This document shows positions 1 through 11,160 of a stretch of DNA of 64,000 bases, one piece after another. The DNA lies in the NCBI RefSeq assembly GCF_029227915.1, contig NC_079886.1:1674001-1738000 (forward strand), read 5' to 3'. Numbering within the stretch: the stretch's first letter is position 1; each line of letters opens with the position of its first letter. The notes under the pieces were generated by a model. The model ran no database searches. It had not been told where the DNA came from and saw only the letters and a list, made by a program, of their open reading frames with translations. The translations under genes and the position numbers were made by a program. This stretch comes from Hydractinia symbiolongicarpus (Eukaryota > Cnidaria > Hydrozoa > Anthoathecata > Hydractiniidae).

Positions 1-1420
1 ACTACAAGTCTCATGCGTTTTAGTGGTGAAAAAATAATTAAAAATTTATTCGGGAAATCAGTTTACTCCCTGGGTACTTTTTTTGTATACTTTTGACTAT
101 ACGGGCCGAGTACGGGATTTACGGGAAATCGCGGGTTTTCGTTTGCCGGCGATTAAACTTCTTTTATTCAGCGTCTCATCAAAAATGAAAACATATTTGA
201 AAACTACAAGTCTCATGCGTTTTAGTGGTGAAAAAATAATTTAAAAATTTATTCGGAAAATCAGTTTACTCCCTGGGTACTTTTTTTGTATACATTTGAC
301 TATATGGGCCGAGTACGGGATTTACGGGAAATCGCGGGTTTTCGCTTGCGGGCGATTAAACTTCTTTTATTCAGCGTCTCATCAAAAATGAAAATATCTT
401 TGAAAACTACAAGTCTCATGCGTTTAAGTGGTGAAAAAATAATTTAAAAAATCGTTCGGGAAATGAGTTAACTCCCTGGGTACTTTCTTTATATACATTC
501 GACTATACGGGCCGGGAACGGGATTTACGGGAAATTGCGGGTTTTCGTTTGCCGGCGATTAAACTTCTTTTATTTAGCGTCTCATCAAAAATGAAAACAT
601 TTTTAAATACTACAAGTCTCATGCGTTTTAGTGGTGAAAAAACAACTTAAAAAATCGTTCGGGAAATGAGTTTACTCCCTGGGTACTTTTTTTGTGTACT
701 TTTGACTATACGGGCCGAGTCCGGGATTTACGGGAAATCGCGGGTTTTCGTTTGCCGGCGATTAAACTTCTTTTATTCAGTGTCTCATCAAAAATGAAAA
801 TATTTTAGAAAATTACAAGTCTCATGCGTTTTAGTGGTGAAAAAATAATTTAAAAAATCATTCGGGAAATCAGTTTACTTCCTGGGTACTTTTTTTGTGT
901 ACTTTTGACTATACGGGCCGAGTACGGGATTTACGGGAAATTGCGGGTTTTCGTTTGCCGGCAATTAAACTTCTTTTATTCAGCGTCTCATCAAAAATGA
1001 AAACATTTTTACAAACTACAAGTCTCATGCGTTTTAGTGGTGAAAAAATAATTTAAAAAATCGTTCGGGAAATCAGTTTATTCCCTGGGCACCTTCTTTG
1101 TATACTTTTGACTATACGGGCCGAGTACGGGAGTTACGGGAAATCGCGGGTTTTCGTTTGCCGGCGATTAAACTTCTTTTATTCAGCGTCTCATCAAAAA
1201 TGAAAACATATTTGAAAACTACAAGTGTCATGCGTTTTAGTGGTGAAAAAATAATTTAAAAATTTATTCGGAAAATCAGTTTACTCCCTGGGTTCTTTTT
1301 TTGTATACTTTTGACTATATGGGCCGAGTACGGGATTTACGGGAAATCGAGGGTTTTCGCTTGCGGGCGATTAAACTTCTTTTATTCAGCGTCTCATGAA
1401 AAATGAAAATATTTTTGAAA

Positions 1421-3044
1421 ACTACAAGTCTCATGCGTTTAAGTGGTGAAAAAATAATTTAAAAAATCGTTCGGGAAATGAGTTAACTCCCTGGGTACTT
1501 TCTTTATATACATTCGACTATATGGGCCGGGAACGTGATTTACGGGAAATTGCGGGTTTTTGTTTGGCGGCGATTAAACTTCTTTTATTTAGCGTCTCAT
1601 CAAAAATGAAAACATTTTTAAATACTACAAGTCTCATGCGTTTTAGTGGTGAAAAAACAACTTAAAAAATCGTTCGGGAAATGAGTTTACTCCCTGGGTA
1701 CTTTCTTTGTATATATTCGACTATAGGGGCCAAGCCCGGAATTTACAGGAAATCGCGGGTTTTTGTTTGCCGGCGATTAAACTTCTATTATTCAGCGTCT
1801 CATCAAAAATGAAAACATTTTTGAAAACTACAAGTCTCATGCGTTTTAGTGGTGAAAAAATAATTTATAAATTTATTCGGGAGATCAGTTTACTCCCTGG
1901 GTACTTTTTTTGTATACTTTTGACTATATGGGCCGAGTACGGGATTTACGGGAAATCGCGGGTTTTCGTTTGCGGGCGATTAAACTTCTTTAATTTAGCG
2001 TTTCATCAAAAATGAAAACATTTTTGAAAACTACAAGTCTCATGCGCTTTAGTGGTGAAAAAATAATTTAAAAAATCGTTCGGGAATTGAATTTACTCCC
2101 TGGGTACTTTCTTTGTATACTTTTGACTATACGGGCCGAGTCCGGGATTTACGGGAAATCGCGGGTTTTCGTTTGCCGGCGATTAAACTTCTTTTATTCA
2201 GCGTCTCATCAAAAATGAAAATATTTTAGAAAATTACAAGTCTCATGCGTTTTAGTGGTGAAAAAATAATTTAAAAAATCGTTCGGGAAATGAGTTAACT
2301 CCCTGGGTACTTTCTTTATATACATTCGACTATATGGGCCGGGAACGTGATTTACGGGAAATTGCGGGTTTTTGTTTGGCGGCGATTAAACTTCTTTTAT
2401 TTAGCGTCTCATCAAAAATGAAAACATTTTTAAATACTACAAGTCTCATGCGTTTTAGTGGTGAAAAAACAACTTAAAAAATCGTTCGGGAAATGAGTTT
2501 ACTCCCTGGGTACTTTCTTTGTATATATTCGACTATAGGGGCCAAGCCCGGAATTTACAGGAAATCGCGGGTTTTTGTTTGCCGGCGATTAAACTTCTAT
2601 TATTCAGCGTCTCATCAAAAATGAAAACATTTTTGAAAACTACAAGTCTCATGCGTTTTAGTGGTGAAAAAATAATTTAAAAATTTATTCGGGAGATCAG
2701 TTTACTCCCTGGGTACTTTTTTTGTATACTTTTGACTATATGGGCCGAGTACGGGATTTACGGGAAATCGCGGGTTTTCGTTTGCGGGCGATTAAACTTC
2801 TTTAATTTAGCGTTTCATCAAAAATGAAAACATTTTTGAAAACTACAAGTCTCCTGCGCTTTAGTGGTGAAAAAATAATTTAAAAAATCGTTCGGGAATT
2901 GAATTTACTCCCTGGGTACTTTCTTTGTATACTTTTGACTATACGGGCCGAGTCCGGGATTTACGGGAAATCGCGGGTTTTCGTTTGCCGGCGATTAAAC
3001 TTCTTTTATTCAGCGTCTCATCAAAAATGAAAATATTTTAGAAA
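1421..3044 (+). repeat. 4-monomer tandem duplication (2 x 812 bp)
   Basis: Copy 1 spans 1421-2232 and copy 2 spans 2233-3044. Both carry, in order, a GGGAACGTG monomer with TTTGTTTGGCGGCG, a CCAAGCCCGGAATTT monomer with CTTCTATTATTCAG, a GGGAGATCAG monomer with TTTAATTTAGCGTTTC, and a GGGAATTGAA monomer ending ATTTTAGAAAATTAC. The GGAACGTGAT word is at 1529 and 2342. A few single-base differences exist, for example TTTATAAATTT in copy 1 and CTCCTGCGC in copy 2. Confidence 0.85.
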
Positions 3045-3651
3045 ATTACAAGTCTCATGCGTTTTAGTGGTGAAAAAATAATTTAAAAAATCATTCGGGA
3101 AATCAGTTTACTTCCTGGGTACTTTTTTGTGTACTTTTGACTATACGGGCCGAGTACGGGATTTACGGGAAATCGCGGGTTTTCGTTTGCGGGCGATTAA
3201 ACTTCTTTAATTTAGCGTTTCATCAAAAATGAAAACATTTTTGAAAACTACAAGTCTCCTGCGCTTTAGTGGTGAAAAAATAATTTAAAAAATCGTTCGG
3301 GAATTGAATTTACTCCCTGGGTACTTTCTTTGTATACTTTTGACTATACGGGCCGAGTCCGGGATTTACGGGAAATCGCGGGTTTTCGTTTGCCGGCGAT
3401 TAAACTTCTTTTATTCAGCGTCTCATCAAAAATGAAAATATTTTAGAAAATTACAAGTCTCATGCGTTTTAGTGGTGAAAAAATAATTTAAAAAATCATT
3501 CGGGAAATCAGTTTACTTCCTGGGTACTTTTTTGTGTACTTTTGACTATACGGGCCGAGTACGGGATTTACGGGAAATTGCGGGTTTTCGTTTGCCGGCA
3601 ATTAAACTTCTTTTATTCAGCGTCTCATCAAAAATGAAAACATTTTTGAAA
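2842..3651 (+). repeat. 2-monomer duplication (405 bp) with a chimeric monomer
   Basis: The rare word CTCCTGCGCTTT occurs at 2851 and 3256, 405 bp apart, in otherwise matching monomers. The monomer between them starts like the ATTCGGGAAATCAGTTTACTTCC / GTGTAC type but ends like the TTTGCGGGC / TTTAATTTAGCGTTTC type. It is therefore a crossover product, with the switch between about 3147 and 3173. The equivalent stretch near 8.8-9.2 kb lacks this dimer. Confidence 0.8.
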
Positions 3652-5040
3652 ACTACAAGTCTCATGCGTTTTAGTGGTGAAAAAATAATTTAAAAAATCG
3701 TTCGGGAAATGAGTTAACTCCCTGGGTACTTTCTTTATATACATTCGACTATACGGGCCGGGAACGTGATTTACGGGAAATTGCGGGTTTTCGTTTGCCG
3801 GAGATTAAACTTCTTTTATTTAGCGTCTCATCAAAAATGAAAACATTTTTAAATACTACAAGTCTCATGCGTTTTAGTGGTGAAAAAACAACTTAAAAAA
3901 TCGTTCGGGAAATGAGTTTACTCCCTGGGTACTTTCTTTGTATATATTCGACTATAGGGGCCAAGCCCGGAATTTACAGGAAATCGCGGGTTTTTGTTTG
4001 CCGGCGATTAAACTTCTATTATTCAGCGTCTCATCAAAAATGAAAACATTTTTGAAAACTACAAGTCTCATGCGTTTTAGTGGTGAAAAAATAATTTAAA
4101 AATTTATTCGGGAAATAAGTTTACTCCCTGGGTACTTTTTTTGTATACTTTTGACTATATGGGCCGAGTACGGGATTTACGGGAAATCGCGGGTTTTTGT
4201 TTGCGGGCGATTAAACTTCTTTAATTTAGCGTTTCATCAAAAATGAAAACATTTTTGAAAACTACAAGTCTCATGCGTTTTAGTGGTGAAAAAATAATTT
4301 AAAAAATCGTTCGGGAATTGAATTTACTCCCTGGGTACTTTCTTTGTATACTTTTGACTATACGGGCCGAGTCCGGGATTTACGGGAAATCGCGGGTTTT
4401 CGTTTGCCGGCGATTAAACTTCTTTTATTTAGCGTCTTATCAAAAATGAAAACATTTTTGAAAACTACAAGTCTCATGCGTTTTAGTGGTGAAAAAATAA
4501 TTTAAAAAATCGTTCGGGAAATGAGTTTATTCCCTGGGTACTTTCTTTGTATACTTTTGACTATACGGGCCGAGTACGGGATTCACGGGAAATCGCGGGT
4601 TTTCGCTTGCGGGCGATAAAACTTCTTTTATTTAGCGTCTCATCAAAAATGAAAATATTTTTGAAAACTATAAGTCTCATGCGTTTAAGTGGTGAAAAAA
4701 TAATTTAAAAAATCGTTCGGGAAATGAGTTAACTCCCTGGGTACTTTCTTTATATACATTCGACTATACGGCCGGGAACGGGATTTACGGGAAATTGCGG
4801 GTTTTCGTTTGCCGGCGATTAAACTTCTTTTATTCAGCGTCTCATCAAAAATGAAAATATTTTTGAAAACTACAAGTCTCATGCGTTTTAGTGGTGCAAA
4901 AATAATTTAAAAAATCGTTCGGGAAATGAGTTTATTCCCTGGGTACTTTCTTTGTATACTTTTGACTATACGGGCCGAGTACGGGATTTACGGGAAATCG
5001 CGGGTTTTCGTTTGCCGGCGATTAAACTTCTTTTATTCAG
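3480..5040 (+). repeat. Dispersed copy 1 of a ~1.56-kb segment (partner at 9162-10722)
   Basis: This stretch matches 9162-10722 at a constant offset of 5682 bp (28 monomers). Matching landmarks are GGAACGTGAT at 3761 and 9443, GATTCACGGG followed by GCGATAAAAC near 4582 and 10262, and the TATACGGCCGGG monomer near 4770 and 10451. The order of at least seven consecutive variant monomers is the same. The exact outer limits are uncertain because flanking monomers are similar. Confidence 0.75.
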
Positions 5041-7300
5041 CGTCTCATCAAAAATGAAAACATATTTGAAAACTACAAGTCTTATGCGTTTTAGTGGTGA
5101 AAAAATAAATTAAAAATTTATTCGGAAAATCAGTTTACTCCCTGGGTACTTTTTTTGTATACTTTTGACTATATGGGCCGAGTACGGGATTTACGGGAAA
5201 TCGCGGGTTTTCGCTTGCGGGCGATTAAACTTCTTTTATTCAGCGTCTCATCAAAAATGAAAATATTTTTGAAAACTACAAGTCTCATGCGTTTAAGTGG
5301 TGAAAAAAATAATTTAAAAAATCGTTCGGGAAATGAGTTAACTCCCTGGGTACTTTCTTTATATACATTCGACTATACGGGCCGGGAACGGGATTTACGG
5401 GAAATTGCGGGTTTTCGTTTGCCGGCGATTAAACTTCTTTTATTCAGCGTCTCATCAAAAATGAAAACATATTTGAAAACTACAAGTCTCATGCGTTTTA
5501 GTGGTGAAAAAATAATTTAAAAATTTATTCGGAAAATCAGTTTACTCCCTGGGTACTTTTTTTGTATACTTTTGACTATATGGGCCGAGTACGGGATTTA
5601 CGGGAAATCGCGGGTTTTCGCTTGCGGGCGATTAAACTTCTTTTATTCAGCGTCTCATCAAAAATGAAAATATCTTTGAAAACTACAAGTCTCATGCGTT
5701 TAAGTGGTGAAAAAATAATTTAAAAAATCGTTCGGGAAATGAGTTAACTCCCTGGGTACTTTCTTTATATACATTCGACTATACGGGCCGGGAACAGGAT
5801 TTACGGGAAATTGCGGGTTTTCGTTTGCCGGCGATTAAACTTCTTTTATTTAGCGTCTCATCAAAAATGAAAACATTTTTAAATATTACAAGTCTCATGC
5901 GTTTTAGTGGTGAAAAAACAACTTAAAAAATCGTTCGGGAAATGAGTTTACTCCCTGGGTACTTTTTTTGTGTACTTTTGACTATACGGGCCGAGTCCGG
6001 GATTTACGGGAAATCGCGGGTTTTCGTTTGCCGGCGATTAAACTTCTTTTATTTAGCGTCTTATCAAAAATGAAAACATTTTTGAAAACTACAAGTCTCA
6101 TGCGTTTTAGTGGTGAAAAAATAATTTAAAAAATCGTTCGGGAATTGAATTTACTCCCTGGGTACTTTCTTTGTATACTTTTGACTATACGGGCCGAGTC
6201 CGGGATTTACGGGAAATCGCGGGTTTTCGTTTGCCGGCGATTAAACTTCTTTTATTTAGCGTCTTATCAAAAATGAAAACATTTTTGAAAACTACAAGTC
6301 TCATGCGTTTTAGTGGTGAAAAAATAATTTAAAAAATCGTTCGGGAAATGAGTTTATTCCCTGGGTACTTTCTTTGTATACTTTTGACTATACGGGCCGA
6401 GTACGGGATTCACGGGAAATCGCGGGTTTTCGCTTGCGGGCGATAAAACTTCTTTTATTTAGCGTCTCATCAAAAATGAAAATATTTTTGAAAACTATAA
6501 GTCTCATCCGTTTAAGTGGTGAAAAAATAATTTAAAAAATCGTTCGGGAAATGAGTTAACTCCCTGGGTACTTTCTTTATATACATTCGACTATACGGCC
6601 GGGAACGGGATTTACGGGAAATTGCGGGTTTTCGTTTGCCGGCGATTAAACTTCTTTTATTCAGCGTCTCATCAAAAATGAAAATATTTTTGAAAACTAC
6701 AAGTCTCATGCGTTTTAGTGGTGAAAAAATAATTTAAAAAATCGTTCGGGAAATGAGTTTATTCCCTGGGTACTTTCTTTGTATACTTTTGACTATACGG
6801 GCCGAGTACGGGATTTACGGGAAATCGCGGGTTTTCGTTTGCCGGCGATTAAACTTCTTTTATTCAGCGTCTCATCAAAAATGAAAACATATTTGAAAAC
6901 TACAAGTCTCATGCGTTTTAGTGGTGAAAAAATAAATTAAAAATTTATTCGGAAAATCAGTTTACTCCCTGGGTATTTTTTTTGTATACTTTTGACTATA
7001 TGGGCCGAGTACGGGATTTACGGGAAATCGCGGGTTTTCGCTTGCGGGCGATTAAACTTCTTTTATTCAGCGTCTCATCAAAAATGAAAATATTTTTGAA
7101 AACTACAAGTCTCATGCGTTTAAGTGGTGAAAAAATAATTTAAAAAATCGTTCGGGAAATGAGTTAACTCCCTGGGTACTTTCTTTATATACATTCGACT
7201 ATACGGGCCGGGAACGGGATTTACGGGAAATTGCGGGTTTTCGTTTGCCGGCGATTAAACTTCTTTTATTTAGCGTCTCATCAAAAATGAAAACATTTTT
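4311..7300 (+). repeat. 9-monomer tandem repeat, 1827-bp period (second copy partial)
   Basis: TCGGGAATTG at 4311 recurs at 6138, and the following GATTCACGGG, TATACGGCCGGG, GAGTTTATTCC and TAAATTAAAAATTTATTCGG monomers recur in the same order, 1827 bp apart. Copy 1 is 4311-6137. Copy 2 follows in step from 6138 to about 7300 and then switches to a CCAAGCCCGGAATTT monomer that copy 1 lacks at that point. The copy-1 monomer near 5305 has an extra A in the A/T tract. That indel alone keeps a 121-codon frame open at 5155-5520, which is not a gene. Confidence 0.8.
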
Positions 7301-7507
7301 AAATACTACAAGTCTCATGCGTTTTAGTGGTGAAAAAACAACTTAAAAAATCGTTCGGGAAATGAGTTTACTCCCTGGGTACTTTTTTTGTATATATTCG
7401 ACTATAGGGGCCAAGCCCGGAATTTACAGGAAATCGCGGGTTTTTGTTTGCCGGCGATTAAACTTCTATTATTCAGCGTCTCATCAAAAATGAAAATATT
7501 TTTGAAA

Positions 7508-8330
7508 ACTACAAGTCTCATGCGTTTTAGTGGTGAAAAAATAATTTAAAAATTTATTCGGGAAATCAGTTTACTCCCTGGGTACTTTTTTTGTATACTT
7601 TTGACTATACGGGCCGAGTACGGGATTTACGGGAAATCGCGGGTTTTCGCTTGCGGGCGATTAAACTTCTTTTATTCAGCGTCTCATCAAAAATGAAAAT
7701 ATCTTTGAAAACTACAAGTCTCATGCGTTTAAGTGGTGAAAAAATAATTTAAAAAATCGTTCGGGAAATGAGTTAACTCCCTGGGTACTTTCTTTATATA
7801 CATTCGACTATACGGGCCGGGAACGGGATTTACGGGAAATTGCGGGTTTTCGTTTGCCGGCGATTAAACTTCTTTTATTTAGCGTCTCATCAAAAATGAA
7901 AACATTTTTAAATACTACAAGTCTCATGCGTTTTAGTGGTGAAAAAACAACTTAAAAAATCGTTCGGGAAATGAGTTTACTCCCTGGGTACTTTTTTTGT
8001 GTACTTTTGACTATACGGGCCGAGTCCGGGATTTACGGGAAATCGCGGGTTTTCGTTTGCCGGCGATTAAACTTCTTTTATTCAGTGTCTCATCAAAAAT
8101 GAAAATATTTTAGAAAATTACAAGTCTCATGCGTTTTAGTGGTGAAAAAATAATTTAAAAAATCATTCGGGAAATCAGTTTACTTCCTGGGTACTTTTTT
8201 TGTGTACTTTTGACTATACGGGCCGAGTACGGGATTTACGGGAAATTGCGGGTTTTCGTTTGCCGGCAATTAAACTTCTTTTATTCAGCGTCTCATCAAA
8301 AATGAAAACATTTTTAAAAACTACAAGTCT
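7508..8330 (+). repeat. Copy of the 203-1020 segment, displaced by 7305 bp
   Basis: The rare word CAGTGTCTCATC is at 778 and 8083, and the four-monomer order around it is the same in both places: CGCTTGCGGG with ATATCTTTG; TTTAAGTGG with GGGAACGGG; CAACTT with GTGTAC and GAGTCCGGG; then TTTACTTCC with GCAATTAAAC. The offset of 7305 bp equals 36 monomers less 3 bases. Confidence 0.75.
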
Positions 8331-9161
8331 CATGCGTTTTAGTGGTGAAAAAATAATTTAAAAAATCGTTCGGGAAATGAGTTAACTCCCTGGGTACTTT
8401 CTTTATATACATTCGACTATACGGGCCGGGAACGTGATTTACGGGAAATTGCGGGTTTTCGTTTGCCGGAGATTAAACTTCTTTTATTTAGCGTCTCATC
8501 AAAAATGAAAACATTTTTAAATACTACAAGTCTCATGCGTTTTAGTGGTGAAAAAACAACTTAAAAAATCGTTCGGGAAATGAGTTTACTCCCTGGGTAC
8601 TTTCTTTGTATATATTCGACTATAGGGGCCAATCCCGGAATTTACAGGAAATCGCGGGTTTTTGTTTGCCGGCGATTAAACTTCTATTATTCAGCGTCTC
8701 ATCAAAAATGAAAACATTTTTGAAAACTACAAGTCTCATGCGTTTTAGTGGTGAAAAAATAATTTAAAAATTTATTCGGGAGATCAGTTTACTCCCTGGG
8801 TACTTTTTTTGTATACTTTTGACTATATGGGCCGAGTACGGGATTTACGGGAAATCGCGGGTTTTCGTTTGCGGGCGATTAAACTTCTTTAATTTAGCGT
8901 TTCATCAAAAATGAAAACATTTTTGAAAACTACAAGTCTCATGCGCTTTAGTGGTGAAAAAATAATTTAAAAAATCGTTCGGGAATTGAATTTACTCCCT
9001 GGGTACTTTCTTTGTATACTTTTGACTATACGGGCCGAGTCCGGGATTTACGGGAAATCGCGGGTTTTCGTTTGCCGGCGATTAAACTTCTTTTATTCAG
9101 CGTCTCATCAAAAATGAAAATATTTTAGAAAATTACAAGTCTCATGCGTTTTAGTGGTGAA

Positions 9162-10722
9162 AAAATAATTTAAAAAATCATTCGGGATATCAGTTTACTT
9201 CCTGGGTACTTTTTTGTGTACTTTTGACTATACGGGCCGAGTACGGGATTTACGGGAAATTGCGGGTTTTCGTTTGCCGGCAATTAAACTTCTTTTATTC
9301 AGCGTCTCATCAAAAATGAAAACATATTTGAAAACTACAAGTCTCATGCGTTTTAGTGGTGAAAAAATAATTTAAAAAATCGTTCGGGAAATGAGTTAAC
9401 TCCCTGGGTACTTTCTTTATATACATTCGACTATACGGGCCGGGAACGTGATTTACGGGAAATTGCGGGTTTTCGTTTGCCGGAGATTAAACTTCTTTTA
9501 TTTAGCGTCTCATCAAAAATGAAAACATTTTTAAATACTACAAGTCTCATGCGTTTTAGTGGTGAAAAAACAACTTAAAAAATCGTTCGGGAAATCAGTT
9601 TACTCCCTGGGTACTTTCTTTGTATATATTCGACTATAGGGGCCAAGCCCGGAATTTACAGGAAATCGCGGGTTTTTGTTTGCCGGCGATTAAACTTCTA
9701 TTATTCAGCGTCTCATCAAAAATGAAAACATTTTTGAAAACTACAAGTCTCATGCGTTTTAGTGGTGAAAAAATAATTTAAAAATTTATTCGGGAAATCA
9801 GTTTACTCCCTGGGTACTTTTTTTGTATACTTTTGACTATATGGGCCGAGTACGGGATTTACGGGAAATCGCGGGTTTTTGTTTGCGGGCGATTAAACTT
9901 CTTTAATTTAGCGTTTCATCAAAAATGAAAACATTTTTGAAAACTACAAGTCTCATGCGTTTTAGTGGTGAAAAAATAATTTAAAAAATCGTTCAGGAAT
10001 TGAATTTACTCCCTGGGTACTTTCTTTGTATACTTTTGACTATACGGGCCGAGTCCGGGATTTACGGAAAATCGCGGGTTTTCGTTTGCCGGCGATTAAA
10101 CTTCTTTTATTTAGCGTCTTATCAAAAATGAAAACATTTTTGAAAACTACAAGTCTCATGCGTTTTAGTGGTGAAAAAATAATTTAAAAAATCGTTCGGG
10201 AAATGAGTTTATTCCCTGGGTACTTTCTTTGTATACTTTTGACTATACGGGCCGAGTACGGGATTCACGGGAAATCGCGGGTTTTCGCTTGCGGGCGATA
10301 AAACTTCTTTTATTTAGCGTCTCATCAAAAATGAAAATATTTTTGAAAACTATAAGTCTCATGCGTTTAAGTGGTGAAAAAATAATTTAAAAAATCGTTC
10401 GGGAAATGAGTTAACTCCCTGGGTACTTTCTTTATATACATTCGACTATACGGCCGGGAACGGGATTTACGGGAAATTGCGGGTTTTCGTTTGCCGGCGA
10501 TTAAACTTCTTTTATTCAGAGTCTCATCAAAAATGAAAATATTTTTGAAAACTACAAGTCTCATGCGTTTTAGTGGTGAAAAAATAATTTAAAAAATCGT
10601 TCGGGAAATGAGTTTATTCCCTGGGTACTTTCTTTGTATACTTTTGACTATACGGGCCGAGTACGGGATTTACGGGAAATCGCGTGTTTTCGTTTGCCGG
10701 CGATTAAACTTCTTTTATTCAG
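9162..10722 (+). repeat. Dispersed copy 2 of the ~1.56-kb segment (partner at 3480-5040)
   Basis: See the partner for the shared landmarks. This copy ends at a private two-base insertion, AGCGTGACTCATC at 10721, where other monomers have AGCGTCTCATC. Private differences such as GGGATATCAG near 9185 show that the copies have begun to diverge. Confidence 0.75.
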
Positions 10723-11160
10723 CGTGACTCATCAAAAATGAAAACATATTTGAAAACTACAAGTCTCATGCGTTTTAGTGGTGAAAAAATAATTTAAAAA
10801 ATCGTTCGGGAAATGAATTTATTCCCTGGGTACTTTCTTTGTATACTTTTGACTATACGGGCCGAGTACGGGATTTACGGGAAATCGCGGGTTTTCGCTT
10901 GCGGGCGATTAAACTTCTTTTATTCAGCGTCTCATCAAAAATGAAAATATTTTTGAAAACTATAAGTCTCATGCGTTTAAGTGGTGAAAAAATAATTTAA
11001 AAAATCGTTCGGGAAATGAGTTAACTCCCTGGGTACTTTCTTTATATACCTTCGACTATACGGCCGGGAACGGGATTTACGCAAAAATTGCGGGTTTTCG
11101 TTTGCCGGCAATTAAACTTCTATTATTCAGCGTCTCATCAAAATGAAAACATTTTTGAAA

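Larger units (their letters stand above)
1..11160 (+). repeat. Array segment A: mosaic of ATATACATTCGAC, GTGTAC and GGAATTTACAGG subfamilies
   Basis: About 55 monomers. Diagnostic variants are a TTTAAGTGG replacement of TTTTAGTGG paired with GAGTTAACTCC and GGGCCGGGAAC; CAACTTAAAAAAT in the A/T tract followed by either GTGTAC or TATATTCGAC; CGCTTGCGGGC; and TTTAATTTAGCGTTTC. These occur in recurring orders, so the segment has a higher-order structure, but the order is interrupted by local duplications (separate entries). A one-base deletion giving TATACGGCCGGG is shared by monomers near 4770, 6597, 10451 and 11060 and marks them as relatives. The right boundary is a monomer near 11050-11160 with several private changes, including TTACGCAAAAATTGCGGG, after which a different subfamily set begins. 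Confidence 0.8.

Noticed and set aside
5155-5520. The longest frame, 121 codons, as a possible gene
   Set aside because: It exists only because of one extra A in the A/T tract near 5305, which joins two monomer frames. Its two halves are the same satellite peptide.
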